A stretch of 64,000 nucleotides of DNA from Lachnospiraceae bacterium (GTDB lineage Bacteria; Bacillota; Clostridia; Lachnospirales; Lachnospiraceae), in the NCBI GenBank assembly GCA_029053015.1, contig JAIDHX010000034.1, positions 186,001 through 250,000 of the forward strand, given 5' to 3'. Positions within the stretch are counted from its first letter, which is position 1; the number at the start of each line of letters is the position of its first letter. The notes beneath the pieces were generated by a model. The model was not told the DNA's origin, did not search any database, and worked only from the letters and a program-made list of their open reading frames with translations. This document shows positions 34,914 to 44,000 of the stretch, piece by piece. The translations under genes and the position numbers were made by a program.

Positions 34914-35655
34914 GGTATACTTTATTACAGGAGCATCTTCCGAAGTTGGAATTGCGTTTATCAGAAGTCTGGAGGAAAAACTGAAAAAAAATGGAGAAAA
35001 GGCGATGGTCATTGCCCATTATGCAGTGCATGACGAGGCGCTTCTGACATTAAAAGAAGGGCTTTCTGCAGTGACGCTTATGCTGCAGCAGGCGGATTTG
35101 TCCCAGCCTGAAGAAGTGAAGGATCTGATTGTACGTGTGGCGGAAATCTGCGAGTGTCCGGACTGTATCCTGCATCTGCCCGCTGCAAAGCTTTCATACA
35201 ATCGCGTCAAGCAGCTTGACTGGCAGAATGTTTTGCGGGATATGGAAATACAGGTACATTCTCTTGGAGAAATAGGAAAATATTTCCTGCCCAGAATGGG
35301 AAAGCGGGGAAATGGAAAAGTAGCCGTTATGCTGACTGCATGTACGGTGGGGATGCCTCCAAAGTTTATGTCCCAGTATGTCCTTGTGAAATATGCCCTT
35401 TTGGGGTTGATGAAGAGTATGGCGGTTGAGTTTGCGGACAAGGGGGTCAATGTAAACGGCATATCGCCCAATATGATGGAAACGAAGTTTTTGGATAATA
35501 TTGACGGCAAAATCATCGAGATGAACCGGGAAGCCAGCACAATGAAGCGGAACATGAGGGTGGAGGAAGTGCTGCCTGCTATTCATCTGCTGTTGTCAGA
35601 GGGCTCTGACTATATGAATGGGGTGAATCTGAATCTGACGGGGGGAGACAGATAG
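34903..35655 (+). CDS. SDR oxidoreductase (FabG-like)
   Basis: 250 residues. Seen: cofactor loop FITGASSEVGIAFI near residue 6, HLPAAKL in the NAG position, catalytic YVLVK (Tyr-x3-Lys) and GVNVNGISPNMMET. The usual catalytic serine before YxxxK falls in LTACTVG, where Thr or Cys would have to serve. It probably oxidises or reduces the ACP-bound acyl group. It is the last gene of the cassette; a fresh promoter follows at 35665. Confidence 0.88.
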   Translation: MENKVYFITGASSEVGIAFIRSLEEKLKKNGEKAMVIAHYAVHDEALLTLKEGLSAVTLMLQQADLSQPEEVKDLIVRVAEICECPDCILHLPAAKLSYNRVKQLDWQNVLRDMEIQVHSLGEIGKYFLPRMGKRGNGKVAVMLTACTVGMPPKFMSQYVLVKYALLGLMKSMAVEFADKGVNVNGISPNMMETKFLDNIDGKIIEMNREASTMKRNMRVEEVLPAIHLLLSEGSDYMNGVNLNLTGGDR

Positions 35656-35664
35656 AGTTGAAAG

Positions 35665-35693
35665 TTGTAAAGAAATGGCAACTGTGATATACT
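35665..35693 (+). promoter_or_regulatory. Promoter of the 35734 operon
   Basis: TTGTAA (35665-35670), 17 bases, TATACT (35688-35693) with TG two bases before the -10. It begins 9 bases after the SDR stop and about 40 bases before the next start. Confidence 0.65.
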
Positions 35694-35733
35694 ATCAAGG
35701 ATAAATAGCAAGAATCAAAGAGAGGAAGAACAG

Positions 35734-38145
35734 TTGAGGACAAGCATATCACTGAAGCGGGCAGTACAATCCATGATATTTATATTTATGGTTATTTCAG
35801 TTGCACTGGTATGGCCCTTAAGACTGATACGCCCCATGCATTATGAGGGAGAGATAGACGAGAATTCCAAGACCATCATGCTGAATGAGGGTACTATCAT
35901 GCAGGGGTTTGTGCCTCTTGCCGGTGAACTTTCTTCCATCAGCTTTTATATTTATAATGAAGAACTGGAACCGGAAGAGAAAACAGGAACATTGGTTTTT
36001 CGCCTGTTTGATGCAAACCTGCAGAAGCTGGAAGAAAAGAGTTACGCAGTCAATGACCTTACGATACCCGGAAGCTGCCAGGTCAAGATAAAATCTGATT
36101 TGGAGATTGGGCAGGCATATTATTTTACCATTGAAAATGAAAGTGCAGGTTTGCTGTTTTCTATGGGCGATGGTGTTAATTTAGACGCCTGCTATGCATA
36201 TAAAGCCTATTTTACAAAAGGACAGTATGCACTCTGTGCTTTAGCGGTGCTGCTTGCAGGCAGTTTCCTGATTTTGCTTGCAGAGTTTTTGCTGCGCAAG
36301 GACACTCGTTGTGTCAGAGCGGATTTTGGCTTTAGGGCAGCAGCAGGAATTCTGGTGACGGGAGCAGTTCTGTGGGGTTTTTGGAATGTATTCCCGGGGA
36401 AACGCTTTACAGACAATCCGAGGGATATTTTGTTTTACTTAACAGGCATACTGTTATTTGGTTTTTTTGCACTTTACAGTCTGTTTCATAGACGGCAGCC
36501 TCCGAATGAGGCAAGGATACCCAAGGAGGAGTTTTTAAAACGGCTTCCGGCGGTTTTACAGTCATTTGCTTTTGCCGGCGTTATGCTTGGAGGCGTGCGT
36601 TATTTAAATGCGTTAAACCTACAGGACCAGAAGCTTGCTATCAATCTTGTGCTTGCCAGCTTTGCATTGGTCATCATTTGCAGTTATACGAAGAAAGAAA
36701 TTTTCAACTGGTATAATCTGGTTTATTTGATTTTGGCAGTGGGCGGCAGCATTTACTATCTGCAGCAGCACAAAGAGGATTTGGAGAATTGGGAGATTTA
36801 TAAGGGGAATGTATTATATTTTGTTCTGTGGGGATTTGTGGTTTTAAATACCGTCAGGCTTCTGATTTGGGATAGAAAAAGCAGAAATAAGGTGTCATGG
36901 GTATACATGACTGCATTGGTACTGCTTGCCGTTGAAATGGTAAGAAGCAGGAACGGAAGGGTATGGCCGATTCATATCGCGGTCTTTTTCGGTCTTTTTG
37001 TAGTCCGTGTTATTTACAAAGGAAAGATACAACAGTATTTGTACCATTTTTCTAATGGTGTTTTTATTCACTTTGTGGGTATCAGCATCTATGCGATACT
37101 TTACAGGCCGTTTCATTATTATATGTATACGCGGTATCCCGGTGTTTTCCATACGGTGACGATGACCGCAGTTTATATGGTGTTTGTGCTTGTGCTTGCA
37201 CAGATACGTTTTATGGTGGTCTATAAGGAAAGACAAAGCATAAAGGCGGCGTGGAAAGAAATATGGCTTATGGGAATGTCGGCTGCTTTTTTGTTTTTAA
37301 CGGCGACCCGTACAGGGCTGTTCGCGGCATTGATTTTGTGCCCTGCCATGTGTATTATAGTTACGCTGACAGAATATAGGGATGGTGTAATAGAACTGGC
37401 TAAAAGAGTTGCAGTGGTGGCGGTTACAGCAGTCTGTTTCTTTCCCATTGTTTTTACTGCATGCCGTATTGTACCAGCTGTAGTGGGAAAACCTTTTACC
37501 TATGAAATCGAATGGTTTCTTGACTCCATAAGGAAAGGGGAGGACTGGGACTCCTTCCGATTTATTACATTATCCAAATTTTTCTATATTGCAAATAACC
37601 GTATCAGCACAGGCGATGAAGATAATTCAGGCGGACAAATTGATACAGGGACGGATACTGCTGATGATCCTATGGGGATTTCAGAAACGGTGAAATCGCA
37701 AGAGGAAATTAATGCTGAGAGATGGGAAAATGCGAACTTGTATAGCAATGGCAGACTTGAAATTTACAAGCTATACTTACAGCAGTTAAATTGGAAAGGC
37801 CACGAGACAGTCATTCTGATTACCGAGGACGGAAAAGAAATCGCGCACGCCCATGATGTGTTTTTGCAGGTGGCGAATGATTTTGGAATCGGCGCAGGAA
37901 TCTATTTTTTTGTTTTTTGTATAATTGCAGGAATCAGGAGTGTTTTTTACTATTTGCATCACAAGGGAGAGAGCACAGCGCTTATTCCGTTTGGCGTTTT
38001 GGCGGTTTTTGGTATCTGTGGTCTGGTGGAGTGGGTGTTTATCCCCTATATTCCCACCGGTTTTGGCTTTCTGCTGATTTTGGTGCTGATGATCCCGGCA
38101 GAGAAGAAAGAAAAGAACGGGGCAGATTTGTTACAGGAAGGGTAA
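35734..38145 (+). CDS. O-antigen ligase/Wzy-like membrane protein
   Basis: 803 residues, unusually long for the family. A first span near 10-30 is followed by about 120 soluble residues that look like a small beta-sandwich. About twelve spans follow. The large outer loop holds ATRTGLF before it and AHAHDVFLQVANDFGIG after it, which match the Wzy_C/WaaL pattern. It may join or polymerise glycans on the outer face. The start is TTG with AGAGGAAG six bases upstream. It begins a new operon next to the CapD-type dehydratase and initiating transferase. Confidence 0.82.
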   Translation: MRTSISLKRAVQSMIFIFMVISVALVWPLRLIRPMHYEGEIDENSKTIMLNEGTIMQGFVPLAGELSSISFYIYNEELEPEEKTGTLVFRLFDANLQKLEEKSYAVNDLTIPGSCQVKIKSDLEIGQAYYFTIENESAGLLFSMGDGVNLDACYAYKAYFTKGQYALCALAVLLAGSFLILLAEFLLRKDTRCVRADFGFRAAAGILVTGAVLWGFWNVFPGKRFTDNPRDILFYLTGILLFGFFALYSLFHRRQPPNEARIPKEEFLKRLPAVLQSFAFAGVMLGGVRYLNALNLQDQKLAINLVLASFALVIICSYTKKEIFNWYNLVYLILAVGGSIYYLQQHKEDLENWEIYKGNVLYFVLWGFVVLNTVRLLIWDRKSRNKVSWVYMTALVLLAVEMVRSRNGRVWPIHIAVFFGLFVVRVIYKGKIQQYLYHFSNGVFIHFVGISIYAILYRPFHYYMYTRYPGVFHTVTMTAVYMVFVLVLAQIRFMVVYKERQSIKAAWKEIWLMGMSAAFLFLTATRTGLFAALILCPAMCIIVTLTEYRDGVIELAKRVAVVAVTAVCFFPIVFTACRIVPAVVGKPFTYEIEWFLDSIRKGEDWDSFRFITLSKFFYIANNRISTGDEDNSGGQIDTGTDTADDPMGISETVKSQEEINAERWENANLYSNGRLEIYKLYLQQLNWKGHETVILITEDGKEIAHAHDVFLQVANDFGIGAGIYFFVFCIIAGIRSVFYYLHHKGESTALIPFGVLAVFGICGLVEWVFIPYIPTGFGFLLILVLMIPAEKKEKNGADLLQEG

Positions 38146-38146
38146 A

Positions 38147-40000
38147 ATGAAAAGAACAATAAACACAGCATTATTGTATAGAAGAATATTTCTGGTGATA
38201 TACGATATCATTGCCGTTGTCGCAGCGGCAGTGATTGCTTTGGTGATACGGTATGAGTTTGTCTATCGGAACATCGAGAAAACCTTTTTAGACTCCGTGT
38301 ATTCCTTTTTGCCTTTTACTGTCCTGATTGCCCTTGCAGTTTTTGCCATCTTCCGTCTCTACAACAGTCTTTGGGCGTTTGCCGGTGTAAATGAGATGCA
38401 GAATATTGTGGTGGCGTGCGGCATTACAGTTGTGCTCAACAGCATTGGCATGATGGTGTTTCACAAATCTGTGCCGCGAAGCTATCCCTTTATGTTTGTC
38501 TGTCTGTTGATTGCCTTTACTTTTGCGAGCAGGTTCAGTTACCGTTTTTTCAGAGGGCTGAAAAGAAAGAGCATGAAGCAGAAGGCCGGCACCAATGTGA
38601 TGATAATCGGTGCGGGCGAGGCGGCAAACCTGATTATCAGGGACATTGTCGGCAGCAGATACACGCATATGCAAATCAAGTGCATCATAGATGATGACCC
38701 CAACAAGCAGGGCAGGTATATTCAGGGAATCAAGGTGGTTGGCGGAAGGGAGAAGATTCAACAGTCCGTGGATGCCTTTTCCATCGACGAGATTTTTATC
38801 GCAATGCCGTCCGTGTCCAAATCCGTTATCAGTGGGATTATTGAAATCTGCAAAGACACGACCTGTAAATTGCGGACTTTGCCGGGCATGTACCAGCTTG
38901 TAAACGGCGAGGTCAATGTCAGTCAACTGAAGGATGTGGATGTGGAGGATTTGCTGGGAAGGGACCCTATCGCAGTGGATTTGGACTCTATTCTGGGATA
39001 TGTGCAGAATAGATGTGTGCTTGTGACGGGGGGAGGCGGTTCTATCGGCAGTGAGCTCTGCCGCCAGATAGCGGCGCATAAGCCGTCACGCCTTATTATT
39101 GTGGATATTTATGAAAACAATGCCTATGATATACAACAGGAGTTAAAATATAAATTTCCGGAGCTTGATATGGTGGTGCTGATTGCGTCTGTGCGGAACA
39201 CGAACCGTATGAATGCCATTTTTGAGGAATACAGACCGGATATTGTTTACCATGCGGCTGCACATAAGCATGTGCCTCTTATGGAGGACAGCCCGAATGA
39301 AGCGATTAAGAACAATGTCATGGGAACTTGGAAAACGGCACAGGCGGCCGCTGACTATGGGGCGAAAAAATTTGTGCTGATATCCACGGACAAAGCAGTT
39401 AATCCGACCAACATCATGGGAGCATCCAAACGCATCTGTGAAATGATTATTCAGGTCTTTAACAAGCATTACAGTACGGAATTTGTTGCGGTCAGGTTTG
39501 GCAATGTGCTGGGCAGCAATGGCAGTGTGATTCCCCTGTTCAAACGCCAGATTGAGATGGGGGGGCCGGTCACGGTGACGCATCCTGACATTATTCGCTA
39601 TTTTATGACAATTCCGGAAGCGGTTTCCCTGGTTTTGCAGGCAGGCGCTTATGCAAAGGGGGGGGAAATTTTTGTTCTGGATATGGGAGCCCCGGTCAGG
39701 ATACTGGATCTGGCAAAGAACCTGATTCGCTTGTCGGGATACAAAGTAGATGAGGATATTAAGATTGAATTCACGGGGCTGCGGCCGGGTGAAAAATTGT
39801 ATGAGGAACTATTGATGGATGAGGAAGGACTCCAAGAAACGGAGAACAATCTGATTCACATTGGCAGACCGATTGAGTTTGACGAAGAACTGTTTTTTAA
39901 GCGGCTGGAGGATTTAGACAGGGCAACAAAATCGGAATGTGCGGATATAAAGAACATGATTAAGGAAATTGTGCCGACTTATATTCCAAGAGAGGACTGA
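38147..40000 (+). CDS. Membrane-bound UDP-HexNAc 4,6-dehydratase (CapD/PglF-type)
   Basis: 617 residues: four N-terminal spans to about residue 125, a first Rossmann-like domain (VMIIGAGEAANLIIRDI), then the catalytic SDR from about 283 with VLVTGGGGSIGSELCRQIA, AAHKHVPLMED and STDKAVNPTNIMGASKR. This long form usually converts UDP-GlcNAc to UDP-4-keto-6-deoxy-GlcNAc with retention at C5. It stands directly before a PglC-like transferase and a C4-reductase. That trio would make and transfer a 6-deoxy-HexNAc such as FucNAc or QuiNAc. It overlaps no gene and starts 1 base after the previous stop. Confidence 0.92.
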   Translation: MKRTINTALLYRRIFLVIYDIIAVVAAAVIALVIRYEFVYRNIEKTFLDSVYSFLPFTVLIALAVFAIFRLYNSLWAFAGVNEMQNIVVACGITVVLNSIGMMVFHKSVPRSYPFMFVCLLIAFTFASRFSYRFFRGLKRKSMKQKAGTNVMIIGAGEAANLIIRDIVGSRYTHMQIKCIIDDDPNKQGRYIQGIKVVGGREKIQQSVDAFSIDEIFIAMPSVSKSVISGIIEICKDTTCKLRTLPGMYQLVNGEVNVSQLKDVDVEDLLGRDPIAVDLDSILGYVQNRCVLVTGGGGSIGSELCRQIAAHKPSRLIIVDIYENNAYDIQQELKYKFPELDMVVLIASVRNTNRMNAIFEEYRPDIVYHAAAHKHVPLMEDSPNEAIKNNVMGTWKTAQAAADYGAKKFVLISTDKAVNPTNIMGASKRICEMIIQVFNKHYSTEFVAVRFGNVLGSNGSVIPLFKRQIEMGGPVTVTHPDIIRYFMTIPEAVSLVLQAGAYAKGGEIFVLDMGAPVRILDLAKNLIRLSGYKVDEDIKIEFTGLRPGEKLYEELLMDEEGLQETENNLIHIGRPIEFDEELFFKRLEDLDRATKSECADIKNMIKEIVPTYIPRED

Positions 40001-40003
40001 GAT

Positions 40004-40636
40004 ATGGTTTATCAGAGCATAAAGCGTGGAGTTGATTTTTTGTCTGCCTTGCTGGCAATTATTATTCTTTCACCGGTGTTGCTGTTTTTTGCGGCAGCTA
40101 TAAAGCTGGAATCTGCAGGACCGGTATTTTTTAAGCAAAAGAGAATTGGCATCCATAAAAAATATTTTATGATATATAAGTTCAGAACCATGCGGACAGA
40201 CACGCCAAAAGATGTGCCTACGCATCTTTTGGAAAATCCGGAACAGTATATTACAAAAATGGGACACTTTCTGAGGAAAACAAGTCTGGATGAACTGCCG
40301 CAGTTAATCAATATATTAAAGGGCGATATGGCGGTTGTGGGTCCGAGACCCGCTCTTTGGAATCAAGACGACCTGATTGCCGAGAGGGACAAGTACGGGG
40401 CCAATGATATTTTGCCGGGGCTTACCGGCTGGGCGCAGATTAATGGAAGGGATGAATTGGAAATTCCGATAAAAGCGAAGCTTGATGGCGAATATGTCCG
40501 GAAAATGAGTTTTCTCTTTGATTTAAAATGCCTGTTCGGAACACTGTTTTGTGTGCTTAGAAGCGACGGTGTTGTAGAAGGCGGTACGGGCAGCCTGAAA
40601 AAAGAAAAAGCAGAGGGAAAAACGGAAAAGAAATGA
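40004..40636 (+). CDS. Initiating sugar-phosphate transferase, short form (PglC-like)
   Basis: 210 residues. One re-entrant span near 12-34 is followed by the catalytic domain: FFKQKRIGIHKKYF, YKFRTMR, TSLDELPQLINILKGDM, VGPRPALWNQ and GLTGWAQING. This monotopic short form is typical of PglC, which prefers a 4-amino- or 6-deoxy-HexNAc donor. It is a second initiating enzyme, separate from the long one at 9302. It overlaps the next gene by 4 bases. Confidence 0.93.
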   Translation: MVYQSIKRGVDFLSALLAIIILSPVLLFFAAAIKLESAGPVFFKQKRIGIHKKYFMIYKFRTMRTDTPKDVPTHLLENPEQYITKMGHFLRKTSLDELPQLINILKGDMAVVGPRPALWNQDDLIAERDKYGANDILPGLTGWAQINGRDELEIPIKAKLDGEYVRKMSFLFDLKCLFGTLFCVLRSDGVVEGGTGSLKKEKAEGKTEKK

Positions 40637-41499
40637 AAAAAATATTAATCACAGGGAAGGGAAGCTATATCGGAACCAGTGTGGAAAACTGGTTGTTGAA
40701 GACTCCCGGGGTATATCAGGTGGATACCGTTGACATGAAGGATGATAACTGGAAAACCGTATCTTTTTCGGGATATGATGTTGTGTTTCATGTGGCGGGA
40801 ATTGCTCATGTTTCGGCGGACCCTAAAATGAAGGAGCTTTATTTTTCGGTAAACAGGGATCTGGCAATTGAAACTGCAAAAAAAGCAAGAGCAGAAGGTG
40901 TGAAACAATTTATCTTCATGAGCAGTATCATTGTGTATGGAAACAGCGCGAGAGTGGGAAAAGAAAAATGGATTTCCTTTGATACGAAAGAGCAGCCGGC
41001 GGATTTTTACGGACAGAGCAAGCTTGAAGCAGAGAGGGGAATGCTCCCGTTGGAAACCGAAAGCTTTAAGGTGGCCGTTATCAGACCGCCCATGATATAT
41101 GGAAAGGGTTCTAAAGGTAACTACAGACGGCTTTCCTCGCTGGCCCGTAAGGCGCCGATATTCCCTAATATAAAAAATTGCCGGAGTATGCTGCACATTG
41201 ATAATCTCTGCGAATTTGTAAGGCTTTTGATTGAGCATGAAGGCAGCGGGATTTTTTATCCCCAGAACAGGGAATACGTCGCGACCAGCGAGATGGTAAG
41301 AGTGATTGCAGCCTGCCATAATAAGAAACTGCATTTAACCGGAATTTTTAATCCTGCAATACGTGTATGCGGCAGATTTGCGGGAATCATGAATAAAGTG
41401 TTTGGAAACATGGCATACGAAAAGGAAATGTCAAAATATTGGGAGTATCAGTATTGTGTGGTTGACTTTGAGGAATCCATCAGGCGGACAGAAGGATAA
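40633..41499 (+). CDS. NAD-dependent C4-reductase/epimerase (WbpV-like)
   Basis: 288 residues, SDR. Seen: ILITGKGSYIGTSVENWL, FHVAGIAHVS, MSSIIVYGN and FYGQSKLEAE (YxxxK). In the CapD-PglC-like context it probably reduces UDP-4-keto-6-deoxy-HexNAc to UDP-FucNAc or UDP-QuiNAc, as WbpV and WbpK do. The glycine motif GKGSYIG departs from the usual GGxGFIG. Function inferred from neighbours. Confidence 0.82.
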   Translation: MKKILITGKGSYIGTSVENWLLKTPGVYQVDTVDMKDDNWKTVSFSGYDVVFHVAGIAHVSADPKMKELYFSVNRDLAIETAKKARAEGVKQFIFMSSIIVYGNSARVGKEKWISFDTKEQPADFYGQSKLEAERGMLPLETESFKVAVIRPPMIYGKGSKGNYRRLSSLARKAPIFPNIKNCRSMLHIDNLCEFVRLLIEHEGSGIFYPQNREYVATSEMVRVIAACHNKKLHLTGIFNPAIRVCGRFAGIMNKVFGNMAYEKEMSKYWEYQYCVVDFEESIRRTEG

Positions 41500-41501
41500 C
41501 T

Positions 41502-42608
41502 ATGGAAAATAAGGATAAAGGCACGGTAGTGTTGATTGGGAACCATTATATTGTGATATACAACTTCCGGAAGGAACTGATTCAAAGGCTGGTACGGGAG
41601 AATTACAGGGTAGTGGTACTGATGCCCTTCACGGAGGAAGCGGAAAAAATCAGGGAATTGGGATGTGAACTGATTGATGTTCCGGTTGACCGGCGAGGCG
41701 TGAATCCGTTTAAAGATGGAAAACTGCTGCTGCGGTATAAGAAGATTTTAAAAGAGATAAAGCCTCTGTGTGTTCTGACTTATACAATAAAACCCAATAT
41801 ATATGGGGGAATGGCGTGCCGCTTTCTCGGGATTCCCTATGTCTGCACCATAACGGGTTTGGGAAAAGGAATTGAAGAAGGCGGAATCATCCGGGCGGTT
41901 TTGATGGGAATGTATAAAATCGCCTTGAAAAAAGTGAGAAAAGTATTCTTTCAGAATGATGATAATAAAAGTTTGTTTGCCGGTAAAAATATCGGCGGAA
42001 AGAGATATGCGCTGGTGAAGGGCTCGGGGGTTAATCTGGATACCTACGCCTTAAAACCATTTCCGGCAGAAACAGAACCCATCCGGTTTGCGTTTGTGGC
42101 GCGGATTGCCAGAATTAAGGGAGTCGATGTGTTCCTTGAAATGGCAGAATATATAAAGAAAAAATATCCTGATGTTGAATTTCATATGCTGGGCTTCTGG
42201 GAGGAGGATTACAAAGAGAGAATCCTGCAGTTGCATGAGAAGGGAATTATTTATTATCATGGTATGCAGTCCGATGTGGTGAGCTACTTGGAGAAATGTC
42301 AGTGTCTCGTGCATCCGTCCCAGTCGGAAGGGATGTCTAATGCCTGCCTTGAAGCCGCCGCAACAGGGAGGGCCATTATAGCATCTGACATTCCGGGATG
42401 CAGGGAATGCGTAGAGGAAGGTGTTACAGGATATTTGCATAAACTGGACGATTGTACTGAATTAATAGAAAAAATTGAAAAATTTATTTCACTGCCTTAT
42501 AATGAGAGAAAACGCATGGGAGAAAAGGGAAGAAGGAAGATGGAAAAGGAATTTTCCAGAGAGAACGTGATAGATGCTTACATGGAAGAAATATCCGTCA
42601 TAAAATAA
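41502..42608 (+). CDS. GT4 glycosyltransferase (PglA-like)
   Basis: 368 residues. Seen: VVLIGNHYIVIYNFRKELI, the family segment VLTYTIKPNIYGGMACRFLG then TITGLG, FVARIARIKGVDVFLEMAEY, and VHPSQSEGMSNACLEAAATGR with the E-x7-E motif. PglA enzymes add alpha-1,3-GalNAc to a lipid-linked 6-deoxy-HexNAc. Its place right after the PglC-like and reductase genes makes it a good candidate for the second sugar of this glycan. It lies 2 bases after the reductase. Confidence 0.9.
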   Translation: MENKDKGTVVLIGNHYIVIYNFRKELIQRLVRENYRVVVLMPFTEEAEKIRELGCELIDVPVDRRGVNPFKDGKLLLRYKKILKEIKPLCVLTYTIKPNIYGGMACRFLGIPYVCTITGLGKGIEEGGIIRAVLMGMYKIALKKVRKVFFQNDDNKSLFAGKNIGGKRYALVKGSGVNLDTYALKPFPAETEPIRFAFVARIARIKGVDVFLEMAEYIKKKYPDVEFHMLGFWEEDYKERILQLHEKGIIYYHGMQSDVVSYLEKCQCLVHPSQSEGMSNACLEAAATGRAIIASDIPGCRECVEEGVTGYLHKLDDCTELIEKIEKFISLPYNERKRMGEKGRRKMEKEFSRENVIDAYMEEISVIK

Positions 42609-42629
42609 ACGAAAAGGTGGAGACAAGAG

Positions 42630-43946
42630 ATGAACTTATGTGAAAAGCTTTTAAGCGGAACAGAAAAACTGTCTTTAGTAGGGCTTGGCTATGTGGGGAT
42701 GCCCATTGCAGTTGCCTTTGCAAGAAAAATCAAGGTAATCGGCTTTGATTTAAATGAAAAGAAAATAGGGCTTTATAAGAGCGGAATTGACCCGACGAAG
42801 GAAGTCGGGAACGAGGTAATCAAGAATACGACGGTGGAATTTACCGCCGATCCTTCCCGTTTAAGAGAGGCAAAGTTTCATATTGTGGCGGTGCCGACTC
42901 CCGTAAATGATGACCATACGCCGGATTTGACGCCGGTGGAGGGCGCAAGCCGGATTCTGGGGCAGAATCTGACAAAGGGATCCATCGTGGTATTTGAGTC
43001 CACCGTATATCCCGGCGTGACGGAGGAGATCTGCGTTCCGATTCTGGAGAAGGAGTCGGGATTAAAGTGCGGCGTGGACTTTAAAATCGGTTATTCTCCC
43101 GAGAGAATCAACCCGGGGGACAAGGTACATCGACTGGAAACGATTACAAAGATTGTGTCCGGCATGGACGAGGAGACACTTGACGAGGTTGCAAAGGTAT
43201 ATGAGCTGGTGGTGGAGGCAGGCGTTTACCGAGCTGAATCCATCAAGGTGGCAGAGGCGGCAAAGGTCATTGAGAACAGCCAGAGGGATATCAACATTGC
43301 GTTTATGAACGAGTTGTCCATTATTTTTAACAGGATGGGCATTGATACAAAGTCTGTTTTGGAAGCAGCGGGGACAAAGTGGAATTTCCTAAAGTTTTAC
43401 CCGGGTCTCGTGGGCGGACACTGCATCGGTGTTGACCCCTATTACCTGACCTACAAGGCGGAGCAGCTCGGATACCATTCCCAGATTATCCTGTCCGGCA
43501 GGCGCATCAACGACGATATGGGAAAGTATGTGGCGGAAAGCCTTGTGAAGAACCTGATTAAATCCGATATAGCGGTGAAAAATGCAAGAGTGGCGATTCT
43601 CGGCTTTACCTTCAAGGAGAACTGCCCTGACACCAGAAATACAAAGGTTATCGATATCTACAAAGAATTAAAGGAATATGGCATCACACCGCTTGTGGTG
43701 GACCCTGCTGCAGATGCGGAGGAGGCAAAACAGCTCTATGGCATTACCTTCGGCAGCATGGAGGACGTAAAGGATATGGACGCCGTAATTGTTGCAGTGG
43801 CACACAATGAATTCCTGAAATTAAACAGGGAAAGCATAGAGGCGTTTTATAACCGGAATCACAAGCAGAAGGTGCTGATGGATTTGAAAGGACTGTTTGA
43901 CAGGAAGGAATATGCAGACGAGGCGTTCTGTTACTGGAGATTGTAG
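42630..43946 (+). CDS. UDP-N-acetylhexosamine 6-dehydrogenase (TviB/WbpO-like)
   Basis: Oxidises UDP-GlcNAc or UDP-GalNAc at C6 to the uronic acid with NAD. 438 residues. Seen: LVGLGYVGMPIAVAFA, VAVPTPV, FESTVYPGVTEE, GYSPERINPGD, and the active-site GGHCIGVDPYYLTYKAE with catalytic Cys. The paired epimerase just downstream repeats the TviB-TviC (WbpO-WbpP) arrangement, so UDP-GalNAcA is the probable product. GGTGGAGAC precedes the ATG. Confidence 0.93.
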   Translation: MNLCEKLLSGTEKLSLVGLGYVGMPIAVAFARKIKVIGFDLNEKKIGLYKSGIDPTKEVGNEVIKNTTVEFTADPSRLREAKFHIVAVPTPVNDDHTPDLTPVEGASRILGQNLTKGSIVVFESTVYPGVTEEICVPILEKESGLKCGVDFKIGYSPERINPGDKVHRLETITKIVSGMDEETLDEVAKVYELVVEAGVYRAESIKVAEAAKVIENSQRDINIAFMNELSIIFNRMGIDTKSVLEAAGTKWNFLKFYPGLVGGHCIGVDPYYLTYKAEQLGYHSQIILSGRRINDDMGKYVAESLVKNLIKSDIAVKNARVAILGFTFKENCPDTRNTKVIDIYKELKEYGITPLVVDPAADAEEAKQLYGITFGSMEDVKDMDAVIVAVAHNEFLKLNRESIEAFYNRNHKQKVLMDLKGLFDRKEYADEAFCYWRL

Positions 43947-44000
43947 TGAGCATGTAAATATGCTGTAGATGAAGCTTGAAAAAGAAAGATGGGAGTCATT

